A stretch of 64,000 nucleotides of DNA from Casp-actino8 sp044358015 (GCA_044358015.1 JBIKOO010000001.1:62001-126000); one strand, 5' to 3'. Positions 36,299-45,488 are shown, counted from the stretch's first letter. Notes: generated by a model from the sequence alone, not told the origin. Numbers and translations are program-made.

Positions 36299-36796
36299 AT
36301 GGTTGTCGCTGAGCGCCGTACCCTGCCAAAGATGAACGCACAGGTCTCGACCTTTAGTGGCACCCAAGCCTGTGACATCGTCGGTATTACCTATCGGCAA
36401 CTCGATTACTGGGCTCGTACCCAATTGGTGCGTCCGGCCGTTCATGAGGCCACCGGAAGCGGCAGTCGTCGTCATTACAGTTATCGCAACTTGCTTGAAC
36501 TGCGAGTGGTCAAAAGCTTGCTCGATGCTGGAATCAAACTGGAATCAGTTCGCGAAGTTTTCAACTATCTCGGTCAACAAGAACAAGCGGATATCACCTC
36601 AGCCCATCTTGTGATTAGCGGCTCGTCAGTAATTTTATGCCAAGGTGATGACCTCATTGATGTGGTTCGGCGGGGTCAAGGTGTACTGAACCTTTTGCCT
36701 CTGGCTCAAGTCAAGGATCAAGTTGATGGTCAATTAATCGCCCTGTATCCACAACTTGTCGAACCCGTAGTGACCGATCTACGTAAGATCGGTTAA
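36299..36796 (+). CDS. MerR-type transcriptional regulator (second of the block)
   Basis: 165 residues from the ATG at 36299; an ATG at 36332 is also plausible. HTH segment TQACDIVGITYRQLDYWARTQLV followed by RRHYSYRNLLELRVVKSLLDAG. The C-terminal part has no metal-binding Cys pair, so it is a non-metal MerR-like protein, equivalent in position to Rv1830. Stop overlaps the gcvT start (TAATG). Confidence 0.85.
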   Translation: MVVAERRTLPKMNAQVSTFSGTQACDIVGITYRQLDYWARTQLVRPAVHEATGSGSRRHYSYRNLLELRVVKSLLDAGIKLESVREVFNYLGQQEQADITSAHLVISGSSVILCQGDDLIDVVRRGQGVLNLLPLAQVKDQVDGQLIALYPQLVEPVVTDLRKIG

Positions 36797-37845
36797 TGCT
36801 CAAATACTCGCCACTCGATGCTGAACATCGGGCCTTAGATGCTCGAATGACTCCTTTCGGTGGTTGGGATATGCCGCTGCAATATGCCGGCGGAACTTTG
36901 TCAGAACATTTGGCTTGTCGCCATGACGCGGTGGTCTTTGATGTGTCGCACCTTGGAACCGTTCGCGTTGAAGGTGCTCACGCATTTGACATCTTGCAAA
37001 AATCGCTCACCAACGACCTCAACAAAATTGGGCCAGGTCGGGCACAGTACACCCACTTACTTGACCCGACTAATGCCTCGGTACTTGATGACATCATTGT
37101 GTGGTGGATTGCCGATCAGGTTTTCGATGTCATGCCCAATGCATCAAACACTGGTGATGTCATCGCCGCGATCGGGGGAGTTGACACCACTGCAACTCGT
37201 GCCGTACTCGCGGTGCAGGGACCGAACGCACGTGAAAAGGTTGCAACCTTTTTCCCTGAAGCGGCGGCGGTCGGAAAATTTAGGGTGGCTCAATGCACGT
37301 GGAACGGTGTTACTTGCACAGTTGCGGGGACCGGCTACACCGGTGAACAAGGAATCGAAATCGCTATTGAGAATTCGCACGCTGCGGCATTGTGGAAAGC
37401 ATTACTCGAAGCCGGTGTACAGCCGTCGGGCCTTGGCGCTCGTGACACTTTGCGCCTTGAGGCAGGATTACCTCTGCATGGACATGAACTTAGCCATGGC
37501 ATCACAACGCTGCAAGCGAACCTGGAATGGGTCATCTCATGGACCAAAGGTGATTTCATTGGTCGTTCTACGTTGGCACATGAAAAGCAAACCGGAGTTT
37601 CGCGGGTCTTACGCGGAATTTCGACCGATGGCCGTCGACCACCGCGCGCTGAGTGCAACGTGCTTTGTGATGGCAAAGTCATCGGCGTCGTCACGAGCGG
37701 AAATTACTCCCCAATTCTTGAACACGGAATCGCTCTCGCACTGATTGAACCGTCCTACAAAGTAGGAGACATGGTTGCAATCGATGTTCGCGGCAGTGAA
37801 CTTCCTGGCCGAATTGTTGATCTGCCGTTTGTCGCAAAAAAGTAG
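36796..37845 (+). CDS. gcvT: Glycine cleavage system T protein (aminomethyltransferase)
   Basis: 349 residues. Transfers the one-carbon unit from the H-protein to tetrahydrofolate and releases ammonia. N-terminal FGGWDMPLQYAGG, LSHLGTVRVEG-type core, GTGYTGEQGIEIAI, and LGARDTLRLEAGLPLHGHEL. The ATG overlaps the MerR stop by one base. A 294-residue frame on the same strand is only a shadow. Convergent with the gcvP side of the cluster, with one unknown gene in between. Confidence 0.95.
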   Translation: MLKYSPLDAEHRALDARMTPFGGWDMPLQYAGGTLSEHLACRHDAVVFDVSHLGTVRVEGAHAFDILQKSLTNDLNKIGPGRAQYTHLLDPTNASVLDDIIVWWIADQVFDVMPNASNTGDVIAAIGGVDTTATRAVLAVQGPNAREKVATFFPEAAAVGKFRVAQCTWNGVTCTVAGTGYTGEQGIEIAIENSHAAALWKALLEAGVQPSGLGARDTLRLEAGLPLHGHELSHGITTLQANLEWVISWTKGDFIGRSTLAHEKQTGVSRVLRGISTDGRRPPRAECNVLCDGKVIGVVTSGNYSPILEHGIALALIEPSYKVGDMVAIDVRGSELPGRIVDLPFVAKK

Positions 37846-37893
37846 AGGCGTACGTTCACGACGAGTTAAACGCTGATTTAGCCAAAAGCCGAT

Positions 37894-38367
37894 TCAGCTA
37901 GTACTTGATTTGCTGCCGAACATCCCGCCAGCGACTTCGGCGAACTGAGCAAGAGGACCAAGCCGTCCGGCAAGATCTCCGAGAGTCGACACGGCCTTTG
38001 AGACATCAGCTGGCAGGGTGCCGATTTGATTAATCACACCATCTACCTTTTTCAAAGTTGACTTTGCTTGCTTTGCTGATGCTTGTACAAGTGGCACGAT
38101 CTCGGCAACTGGACCTTCAATTTCATCCAAGAGAGCGTTGACACGATGAGCGACTTTGTTGAGTTCAGACATCGTGTCGTTAAATGTCCCAATTGATTGC
38201 ACAATGTCACCAGTAACTTGCATCACGGTTTCAACCATGCGCCCGAGCGCCATCAACGGATTGGCGCCACCCAATAGACCCAATAAATCATTCACACCCG
38301 GAATTGCCGAGTGCGACGAAGCGTCGGCTGTTGGCTCAGATTTGGGGGCGGTCTTTTTGGTAGCCAT
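37894..38367 (-). CDS. Helical protein of unknown function, phasin-like composition
   Basis: 157 residues from the ATG at 38367 (38376 also possible). Lys/Ala-rich N-terminus (MATKKTAPKSEPTADASSHS), then a long amphipathic helical region with no Cys and no membrane helix (VMQVTGDIVQSIGTFNDTMSE, QAKSTLKKVDGVINQIGTLP). The composition resembles granule-surface or coiled-coil proteins, but no family is recognised. It follows gcvP after 24 bases and may share its riboswitch-controlled transcript. Confidence 0.65.
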   Translation of the reverse strand: MATKKTAPKSEPTADASSHSAIPGVNDLLGLLGGANPLMALGRMVETVMQVTGDIVQSIGTFNDTMSELNKVAHRVNALLDEIEGPVAEIVPLVQASAKQAKSTLKKVDGVINQIGTLPADVSKAVSTLGDLAGRLGPLAQFAEVAGGMFGSKSSTS

Positions 38368-38391
38368 GGCGCCCAAACTACCGAATCATCT

Positions 38392-41253
38392 TCATGATGA
38401 CGCATACGCTTCAAGAGGCGCACAGGTGCACACCAAGTTACGGTCGCCATAGGCCGCGTCGATTCGACTCACTGGCGTGTGATATCCGTACGAACCTGAC
38501 AAGGACGGAGTTCCGGCCGATCGGGGATAGGCGCGGTTCCACTCACCAACAAGATCGGCAACGGTGTGCGGAGCATGTCGCAACGGACTGTCTTCAACAG
38601 CAATGACTCCAGCGGCGATCTGATCAATCTCGACCCGAATCGCCACCATGGCATCGCACAAACGATCAAGTTCAGCCTTGGTTTCACTTTCGGTCGGTTC
38701 AATCATCAAAGTACCGGCGACGGGGAAACTCATCGTTGGCGCATGGAAACCATGGTCCATCAGACGCTTTGCCACGTCGTCCACCGTTACTCCAAAATCT
38801 CTGGTGATCCCGCGCACATCAATAATGCATTCGTGGGCAATGAATCCGTGGGTGCCGGTATACAAGACGGGGAAGTGGGCATCAAGACGACGCGCTACAT
38901 AATTCGCGTTCACAATCGCCATCTCAGTTGAGAGACGGACTCCGCTCGCACCCATCAGCCTGATGTAGGCCCACGAAATCGGCAGGATACTCGCCGAACC
39001 AAAATTGGCAGCCGACACTGGTCCAACAGCCTGCGATCCAATCGGAGCAAGGGGATCGCCTGGCAGGAAATCAGCGAGATGTCGACGCACCGCAACAGGT
39101 CCGACTCCTGGGCCACCTCCACCATGGGGGATACAGAAAGTTTTGTGCAGATTCAAGTGACTGACATCTGCACCGAACACGCCAGGCTGCGCGAGGCCAA
39201 CTAGTGCGTTTAAGTTGGCGCCATCAACGTAGACCTGACCGCCACCCTCGTGAATGATGCGACAAATATCGGTGATGCCATCTTCAAACACGCCATGGGT
39301 TGATGGGTATGTCACCATGATGGCCGCGAGTTTGTCTCCAGCCACATCAACTTTTGATTGCAGGTCGGTGATGTCAACATTTCCACGGTCATCACACGCC
39401 ACCACAACAACTGACATACCGGCCATCACAGCACTCGCCGCATTTGTTCCGTGGGCACTCGATGGAATCAAACAGACTGTTCGTTCAATATCACCACGGC
39501 TGCGATGGTAGGCACGGATTGCTAGCAGTCCAGCGAGTTCACCTTGGCTACCAGCATTCGGTTGCAAACTCACGGCGTCATAGCCCGTGACAGCAATCAA
39601 CATATCTTCAAGCTGCTTGATGAGAGACAAGTAGCCCTGGACTTCATCAAGTGGTGCATACGGATGCACATTGGCAAATTCAGGCCACGTCACGGGTTCC
39701 ATTTCAGTTGTGGCGTTTAGTTTCATGGTGCATGAACCAAGCGGAATCATGGTTCGGTCAAGCGCTAAGTCTTTGTCGGCTAATCGACGGAGGTAACGCA
39801 ACATTTCATGTTCGGTTTGACATGAATGAAAAACCTTGGCCGTCAAGATTTCATCGGTGCGCACAAGCGCCAATGGAATTCCCACATCAGGTGCGTCAAA
39901 TTTTTCGGGCGACATTATGTCGGTGCAACCAAATGCTCTCAGAACATCCGCGACAATCTCTAATGTGGATGTCTCATCAAAGGTGAGACCGATCGTTAAC
40001 TCATCAACGACTCGGAAGTCCAAATCAAGCGAACGGCCATTATCGATAACGCCTTTCGCGCCTTGTGGAACACGCACCGTAATCGTGTCAAACCAGGTGT
40101 CGTGAACAAGTTCAAATCCATGAGCCCGAAGACCTTGTGCTGCCATCGTAGTCAGGCGATTAACGCGCCGGGCTATCCGTTCCAATCCGCTGGGTCCATG
40201 CCACGTGGCGTAAAAGCCGGCGATATTGGCGAGCAATGCTTGAGCCGTACAGATGTTGCTGGTTGCTTTTTCGCGACGAATATGTTGCTCGCGCGTTTGC
40301 AGTGCCAAACGTAAAGCGGAACGACCTTCCGTATCGGTGCTCACGCCTACCAAACGACCAGGAAGACTCCGCGCATAGGCCTCAGTCGTTGCCATAAACG
40401 CGGCGTGCGGACCACCAAATCCCATCGGCACACCAAATCGTTGGGCCGAACCAACCGCTATGTCTGCGCCGAGTTGACCTGGTGATGCCAACACCACGCA
40501 AGCCATAGGATCAGTGACAACAACTGCCACCGCACCCGCGTCCTTGACTGATGCGATCGTTGACGACCAATCGTGAATTGAACCGGTTGAGGTCGGATAC
40601 GAAAAGAGTGCTCCGAAAATGTTCGTTGGATCTAGAGCATCAATATCTCCCACTATGAGTTCAATACCTAGGGGTTCGGCTCTTGTCGCCATGACGGAAA
40701 TCGTTTGCGGATGGGTATCGCGATGTACAAAGAAAGTGGCCGATTTTGATTTACTTGCGCGCCGCGCCATCGTCATTGCTTCGGCTGCTGCAGTTGCCTC
40801 GTCCAAGAGTGAAGCATTGGCAATTGGAAGTCCCGTCAAATCAGAAATAATCGTTTGAAAATTCAAAAGCGATTCAAGTCGACCTTGACTAATTTCCGGC
40901 TGGTACGGCGTGTACGAGGTGTACCACGCCGGATTTTCGAGCACGTTGCGCCGAATAACCGGGGGAGTGATCGTGCCGGTGTAGCCCATGCCAATCAAAC
41001 TGCGTCGCGGTCGATTCATCAATGCGATCTGCCGTAACTCAGCGGTCACTTCTGATTCAGTAAGAGCACTCGGCAATGCCAAATCATCGCGTAGACGAAT
41101 CGCTTCTGGCACAGTCCGATCAATGAGAGCGGCCACGGATTCAACGCCAATCACTTGCAACATTTCCTGCAAATCATGAGCGTCAAGAGTTCCGATGTGT
41201 CGACGAGAAAATCCGTCGCGATCAAATAATTCATCTAGTGAATACGTCGACAT
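38392..41253 (-). CDS. gcvP: Glycine cleavage system P protein (glycine decarboxylase)
   Basis: 953 residues, the fused homodimeric form. PLP enzyme that decarboxylates glycine and loads the H-protein. N-terminal DGFSRRHIGTLDAHDLQEML, first half ending near residue 440, PLP Lys at K704 in LNLHKTFCIPHGGGGPG, and SAHGTNAASAVMAGM in the second half. A TGGAG lies before the ATG. Its leader holds a tandem glycine riboswitch, so expression should rise with glycine. Confidence 0.97.
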   Translation of the reverse strand: MSTYSLDELFDRDGFSRRHIGTLDAHDLQEMLQVIGVESVAALIDRTVPEAIRLRDDLALPSALTESEVTAELRQIALMNRPRRSLIGMGYTGTITPPVIRRNVLENPAWYTSYTPYQPEISQGRLESLLNFQTIISDLTGLPIANASLLDEATAAAEAMTMARRASKSKSATFFVHRDTHPQTISVMATRAEPLGIELIVGDIDALDPTNIFGALFSYPTSTGSIHDWSSTIASVKDAGAVAVVVTDPMACVVLASPGQLGADIAVGSAQRFGVPMGFGGPHAAFMATTEAYARSLPGRLVGVSTDTEGRSALRLALQTREQHIRREKATSNICTAQALLANIAGFYATWHGPSGLERIARRVNRLTTMAAQGLRAHGFELVHDTWFDTITVRVPQGAKGVIDNGRSLDLDFRVVDELTIGLTFDETSTLEIVADVLRAFGCTDIMSPEKFDAPDVGIPLALVRTDEILTAKVFHSCQTEHEMLRYLRRLADKDLALDRTMIPLGSCTMKLNATTEMEPVTWPEFANVHPYAPLDEVQGYLSLIKQLEDMLIAVTGYDAVSLQPNAGSQGELAGLLAIRAYHRSRGDIERTVCLIPSSAHGTNAASAVMAGMSVVVVACDDRGNVDITDLQSKVDVAGDKLAAIMVTYPSTHGVFEDGITDICRIIHEGGGQVYVDGANLNALVGLAQPGVFGADVSHLNLHKTFCIPHGGGGPGVGPVAVRRHLADFLPGDPLAPIGSQAVGPVSAANFGSASILPISWAYIRLMGASGVRLSTEMAIVNANYVARRLDAHFPVLYTGTHGFIAHECIIDVRGITRDFGVTVDDVAKRLMDHGFHAPTMSFPVAGTLMIEPTESETKAELDRLCDAMVAIRVEIDQIAAGVIAVEDSPLRHAPHTVADLVGEWNRAYPRSAGTPSLSGSYGYHTPVSRIDAAYGDRNLVCTCAPLEAYASS

Positions 41254-41293
41254 GGAAGCTCCAAACAGTTCATGACAAAAGTCGTGTTGTGCT

Positions 41294-41492
41294 TCCCCCG
41301 CTGTCTCTCCACCGAAGTGGACCTGAGAGCTTCATTCAACACAAAGTTGAACTTTCCCCTTCGGTATGGCGTGCGAACACGTCAATTTTCCAGCGTTGTC
41401 TCACCCGTCCGGTCCGTTGGCCTGAGAGATTCCGGGGAGGTTGCTCCTTCGGCGTTGCGATGCTGGTGGCACCGCAACTCTCCCGGTCGGGG
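41294..41492 (-). promoter_or_regulatory. Tandem glycine riboswitch upstream of gcvP
   Basis: Read on the reverse strand, aptamer 1 (about 41492-41412) has GGGAGAG, the conserved core CGCCGAAGGAGCAA and CTCTCAGG. Aptamer 2 (about 41410-41294) has GGGTGAGAC, CCGAAGGGG and CTCTCAGG, then the closing GAGAGACAGCGGGGG. The short joint between aptamers is typical of cooperative glycine riboswitches. The start codon of gcvP is 41 bases downstream. I see no clear terminator hairpin with a U-run, so control may be at translation or by another mechanism. Confidence 0.93.
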
Positions 41493-41575
41493 TTAACGAC
41501 AACTTGACCATAGTCCGTGACCGTCGTGGGTAACGACAACATCACAGATTTTCGCTGTGCCGATCATCACCCTTT
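41493..41575 (-). promoter_or_regulatory. Probable gcvP promoter region with a 10-base direct repeat
   Basis: This 83-base stretch between the riboswitch and the next gene must contain the gcvP promoter. TAACGACAAC occurs at 41494-41503 and again at 41531-41540 (plus-strand reading), 37 bases apart. The spacing could suit a dimeric regulator binding on one helix face. No convincing -35/-10 pair was assigned. Confidence 0.35.
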
Positions 41576-42736
41576 TCAGGATCGCTGGGCTTTTTGCTCT
41601 TCGTAGTCAGCAATCGCAGTTAATTGTGCACCTAGCGTGGCATCAACCCAGCGGCTCCCCGCACCAATGATCTTGTCGTAACTTGCTTGTGGTCCTGCCA
41701 ATTGGCCCGTGAAGTGCGGAATCACTTGCTCGGCAAATAGTTCATAACTACGCAAGGTCTGATGCCAGTCGGCCATGTCGGCTCCCATGAACAAGTAACA
41801 GCCGAATCCACCAGTCTTTTCTTGGAGTCGTTCGATTTGGGCGATTGCCATCTCGGGAGTACCAATCACCATCCGACCTGATTCATTGGCCTGATCGATG
41901 AAATCGTCGATATCAGTGGGCGGGGGAGGACCATTGGGATCACCCAACGGAATGATGTGACCGAGATAGTCCCAGATCCATTGCAATCCATAGCGACAAT
42001 TCTCGCGGGCCTTCTCAACAGTTTCAGCAATATGCATCGGACCCATGAGACGAGCCTTTGAACGATCAACCACATGACCGTGTCGTTGCGCTTCGTCTTC
42101 CCATACCTTGAGGTTGTAATCAAGCATCTGGAATGCCGCCGGTTCGGTAGCAGCAATGGAAATCAAACCGACGCCATATTTTCCGGCCAATTTAGAACCA
42201 GAAGGCGAAACCGACGAAGCAACCGCAATATCAAAATTGCTGTACGGCTTGATTTGTAATACTGCTTCGTTACAGGTGTACCAGTCGGTTTGTTCGGTGA
42301 CGGTCTCACCGCGGAACAAACGCATCATCACATCGAGCGATTGCTCCATACGGGGACGCTGAGTCATTGGGTCAATACCCAACATGTGAGCATCAGAAGT
42401 CAATTGACCAGGACCAGCACCAAACATCATGCGACCACGAGTGAGGTGATCGAGCATGACAATGCGATCAGCCAACATGAATGGATGGTGATAGGGAAGC
42501 GAGTTCACCCCTGTTCCCAACTTGATGTATTTGGTCCGCTCGGCAGCAGCAGCAATCATCACTTCAGGAGAAGCAATGAGTTCTGATCCGGCCGAGTGAT
42601 GCTCGCCGATCCAGGCTTCGTGAAAGCCAAGTTCATCAAGATGCTCAAGGAGTTTGAGATCTCGTTGAAGAGCGAGAGTGGGGTTGACACCCGTCTTGTG
42701 CATGGGTGGCATGAAAATTCCGAATCGCAGACTCAT
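41576..42736 (-). CDS. Luciferase-like (LLM class) flavin-dependent oxidoreductase
   Basis: 386 residues. Bacterial-luciferase TIM-barrel: N-terminal LRFGIFMPPMHKTGVNPTLA, GFHEAWIGEHHSAG, YIKLGTGVNSLPYHHPFMLADR and GAGPGQLTSDA. Uses FMNH2 or F420; which one is not decidable here. Typical for actinomycete catabolism of unusual carbon or sulfur compounds; substrate unknown. The gene is on the strand of gcvP, upstream of its leader. Confidence 0.88.
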   Translation of the reverse strand: MSLRFGIFMPPMHKTGVNPTLALQRDLKLLEHLDELGFHEAWIGEHHSAGSELIASPEVMIAAAAERTKYIKLGTGVNSLPYHHPFMLADRIVMLDHLTRGRMMFGAGPGQLTSDAHMLGIDPMTQRPRMEQSLDVMMRLFRGETVTEQTDWYTCNEAVLQIKPYSNFDIAVASSVSPSGSKLAGKYGVGLISIAATEPAAFQMLDYNLKVWEDEAQRHGHVVDRSKARLMGPMHIAETVEKARENCRYGLQWIWDYLGHIIPLGDPNGPPPPTDIDDFIDQANESGRMVIGTPEMAIAQIERLQEKTGGFGCYLFMGADMADWHQTLRSYELFAEQVIPHFTGQLAGPQASYDKIIGAGSRWVDATLGAQLTAIADYEEQKAQRS

Positions 42737-42760
42737 GCCAAATTACTAACACAACCGACG

Positions 42761-43984
42761 TCACTCAATCGTGCCGTACGCACCCACCGAGCCAGTTGAA
42801 CCGGCATCTCGAACTTTGGTGACGGCATGACTGAGATCAACGATGAATTCTTCAATCACTTGATGGTGAACAGCGTTGACTGTGCAATGCAAAGAGTCGG
42901 GAGGGGCTTGTCTGTCGACATACCAACCAGTTTTTGCTAATTCATCAGCAACTGCGAACACATCAAAGTCTTGTGCCCCAAAAGACAACAATGTGCTGTC
43001 GGGGTAGGCCCGCAATTGAAGTCCGTCGATTTTTTCAATTGCGTCTGCCAACTGTCGAGTTGTTGCCCGCGCCGACTCGGTCAGTCGTAAATACCCCTCG
43101 TCGCCCAAGTAGTTCATCACTGCCCAGGCCGAGGCCATCGGACCACCACTTTTAGTTCCAAGCACTCCCGATGATCCGTAGAAACCGCCTAACCAATTGT
43201 CGGTAACGAACGTTTGGTACGAGCGCAATTGACGATTGCGATGCATGATGACCGAGGCACCTTTGGATGTGTAACCGTACTTATGCAAGTCGACCGAAAT
43301 GCTGGTGACACCGTCCACGCGAAAATCCCATAGAGGAATATTCTCACCGAGTCGTTCGAGAAAGGTGAGGGTCACGCCACCCATACATGCATCAACATGA
43401 CAATTGATATTCCTCTCGCGAGCGATCGCCGCGAGGTCAACAATGGGATCAACGACACCTTGTGGGTACTGCGGTGCGGAACCAACAATCAACACCGTAT
43501 TGGCATCAATGGCTTGTCGCGTTGCTTCAACATCGGCACGCCAGTCAGCGCCCACCGGAACTCGTCGACTTTCAAGTCCAAAGTAGTAGCAAGCCTTTTC
43601 GAATGCTGCGTGCGCAGAAGTTGGCAGCACCACATTGGGCTGAGTGATTCCAAATTCGCGACGACCCCGTTCGCGAGCTGCTTTGACAGCGAGCAAAATA
43701 CTTTCTGTTCCACCACTCGTCATAAAGCCAGCAGACGTTTCATCGCCATGCACCCAACGATTAACTGTCGCGACGACATCGGCTTGGAACTTTTTCAAAC
43801 TCGGGAACGCATCAGCATTCAATCCGTTGGCAGACCCATACATCGCATAAGCGCGATCGGCCACTTCTTGCACTTCAGGTCCGGCGTAGTACGCCAACGA
43901 AAACGCACGCCCGTCTTTCCAACGCAGATCGGCGTTTCCGATTGATGCAACTTGGGCCATCACTTCTTGAGCGCGCGAATCCAT
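42761..43984 (-). CDS. PLP-dependent decarboxylase/lyase of the sphingosine-1-phosphate lyase type
   Basis: 407 residues from the ATG at 43984 (a GTG at 44005 adds seven). Group II PLP fold: TSGGTESILLAVKAARERGR, SAHAAFEKACYYFG, the pre-Lys Asp in CHVDACMGG and the Schiff-base Lys in DLHKYGYTSKGASVIMHRN. Closest in pattern to sphingosine-phosphate lyase, tyrosine decarboxylase and related proteins. Substrate unknown. Divergent from the thioesterase gene. Confidence 0.87.
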   Translation of the reverse strand: MDSRAQEVMAQVASIGNADLRWKDGRAFSLAYYAGPEVQEVADRAYAMYGSANGLNADAFPSLKKFQADVVATVNRWVHGDETSAGFMTSGGTESILLAVKAARERGRREFGITQPNVVLPTSAHAAFEKACYYFGLESRRVPVGADWRADVEATRQAIDANTVLIVGSAPQYPQGVVDPIVDLAAIARERNINCHVDACMGGVTLTFLERLGENIPLWDFRVDGVTSISVDLHKYGYTSKGASVIMHRNRQLRSYQTFVTDNWLGGFYGSSGVLGTKSGGPMASAWAVMNYLGDEGYLRLTESARATTRQLADAIEKIDGLQLRAYPDSTLLSFGAQDFDVFAVADELAKTGWYVDRQAPPDSLHCTVNAVHHQVIEEFIVDLSHAVTKVRDAGSTGSVGAYGTIE

Positions 43985-44025
43985 AACTCGTACTGTAGGC
44001 AACACTCATGACTACGGTAGGAACT

Positions 44026-44472
44026 ATGTCGAACAAAGAGCTTGAATCACGAGCACCTCTCGTATCCGTTGATGAAATGAATGCCTTCATCGGGGGAGCG
44101 TTCGGCGGCAATCAGAACGCCTGTGAAGAGATGGCTTTTGGAATGTCGGTCGCGGTGATGTACCCAAGCGCTGCCTCATTGCGCCCTGGGAAAATCATTA
44201 GCGGACCAACCGTCTTCAGCATTTGTGATGCCGCGTTGTTTTACGCTTCGTTGTCGGCAATTGGCATGGAGCCGATGACCTTGACAAGTGAGATGTCGAT
44301 TCGTTTCTTACGCCCAGCAAGGGGAGAGGTGATTCGGGCGCGTGCGCGCATTGACAGCCTTGGCTCACGCTCAATCGTCGGGACCGTCATTGCCTATACC
44401 GATGATGAATCAAAGCCCGTAGCGGTCGCTCAGGGCACCTATATGCGACCCAAAAATTCAGCGACCGCCTAA
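44026..44472 (+). CDS. PaaI-type hotdog thioesterase
   Basis: 148 residues from the ATG at 44026, chosen because GGTAGGA lies five bases upstream; the ATG at 44008 adds six. Hotdog fold with SGPTVFSICDAALFYASLSAIG and a later MSIRFLRPARGEVIRARARIDS. The HGG of PaaI is replaced by ISGP, so the catalytic geometry may differ. Substrate unknown. Confidence 0.8.
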   Translation: MSNKELESRAPLVSVDEMNAFIGGAFGGNQNACEEMAFGMSVAVMYPSAASLRPGKIISGPTVFSICDAALFYASLSAIGMEPMTLTSEMSIRFLRPARGEVIRARARIDSLGSRSIVGTVIAYTDDESKPVAVAQGTYMRPKNSATA

Positions 44473-44505
44473 GAGGCTCAACAGGCCGTCATCTAGGATT
44501 CAAGA

Positions 44506-44886
44506 ATGTCTACACACGCCGGCAAGCCCGTCATCACAGTTCCCGCAGGGGATCCACCCACCAGCTTGGTCATCGACGACATCGTGACTGGCGAGGGCAA
44601 AGAGGCAACTGCTGGTTGTCGCCCCGTCATGCACTACGTCGGGGTCGCCTGGAGCACTGGCCAAGAATTTGATGCTTCCTGGGATCGTATGGAGACCTTC
44701 AGTTTCCGACTCGGCGCCGGTGAAGTCATTGGCGGATGGGACCAAGGTGTCGCCGGTATGAAGGTTGGCGGTCGCCGTCAACTCACGATTCCGCCCGAAC
44801 TTGGTTACGGCAGCCGAGGCGCTGGCGGCGTCATCAAAGGCAACGAAACGTTGATCTTTGTCGTTGACCTCATCGACGTGCGCTGA
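44506..44886 (+). CDS. FKBP-type peptidyl-prolyl isomerase
   Basis: 126 residues, one complete FKBP domain with no signal peptide, so probably cytoplasmic. Active-site pattern HYVGVAWSTGQEFDASWDR, FRLGAGEVIGGWDQGVAGMKVGGRR and IPPELGYGSRG, ending LIFVVDLIDVR. Short form common in actinomycetes. Confidence 0.95.
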   Translation: MSTHAGKPVITVPAGDPPTSLVIDDIVTGEGKEATAGCRPVMHYVGVAWSTGQEFDASWDRMETFSFRLGAGEVIGGWDQGVAGMKVGGRRQLTIPPELGYGSRGAGGVIKGNETLIFVVDLIDVR

Positions 44887-45027
44887 AACCGCACGAGCTG
44901 CAGAACTGCAGTAGGAGCAGGCTTTTTGTGATCTGAAAACGAATTGACATTCGTCTCAGATCAAAGTGTCATAACGGAGATTATGGGCGGGATATCAACA
45001 GCGCAGGCCAGAACTATTTGCTCAGAA

Positions 45028-45429
45028 TTATTGATCTGATCCCGGTGGCATCAGCGCTCGATTTCTTAATGGTCGAGCAGCTTCCAAGATCCAGTCCATA
45101 GCTTCGTTCAAACTCGTGACTGTCGGCTTGCCAAGTTTGAGTTCACGTTCAGTGTCATCAACTGCGCACGCCAAGACATACAGATCGTCGTACAGCGAAT
45201 CAATCTCTTGCCGGGCAACCACCAACTCGTCTTCACTGAGTTTGAGTTCTCGGGCTCGTTGGCGACCGACCCAATCCCATTGGCGACAGGCCTGACTGCA
45301 GAAAACCCTTTTTCGGCCGGCCCCTTTTTGTTCGGGCATAACTCGGCGACACCAACGGCAACGTGGACCACTTTCGGCCCGCACCCGTACCCCTGGGGTT
45401 GATTTCGTCATGACGAAATACTCGCACAT
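45028..45429 (-). CDS. Zinc-ribbon protein with helical C-terminus, unknown function
   Basis: 133 residues from the ATG at 45429; an ATG at 45411 would give 127. A zinc-binding pattern CRWCRRVMPEQKG ... FCSQACRQWDW suggests a small treble-clef or ribbon, followed by a charged helical region (ELKLSEDELVVARQEIDSLYD). No enzymatic motif. The second candidate start codon lies in the centre of an 18-bp palindrome. Convergent with the FKBP gene and divergent from threonine aldolase. Confidence 0.72.
   Translation of the reverse strand: MCEYFVMTKSTPGVRVRAESGPRCRWCRRVMPEQKGAGRKRVFCSQACRQWDWVGRQRARELKLSEDELVVARQEIDSLYDDLYVLACAVDDTERELKLGKPTVTSLNEAMDWILEAARPLRNRALMPPGSDQ
45402..45419. repeat. 18-bp perfect palindrome, copy 2 (over a start codon)
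   Basis: Same ATTTCGTCATGACGAAAT as at 18662 and 48181. It covers the internal ATG (45411) of the zinc-ribbon gene and is read from the second codon position there. In mRNA it could form a 7-bp stem with the AUG in a 4-base loop. Confidence 0.9.
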
Positions 45430-45488
45430 GTCGCTAGCAAATTTTGGGAATGAGTCACAAACTTTGGTGGAGGCGACAGACTCACACC

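Noticed and set aside
36860..37744. A 294-codon open frame on the plus strand inside gcvT
   Set aside because: It lies within gcvT in another frame, and only the gcvT frame shows family motifs. Its composition (Arg, Ser, Leu, Cys rich) is that of a shadow.
44896..44912. CTGCAG-AA-CTGCAG symmetry after the FKBP gene followed by TTTTT
   Set aside because: A two-base loop cannot close this stem, and the T-run is more than ten bases away, so a terminator is not supported.
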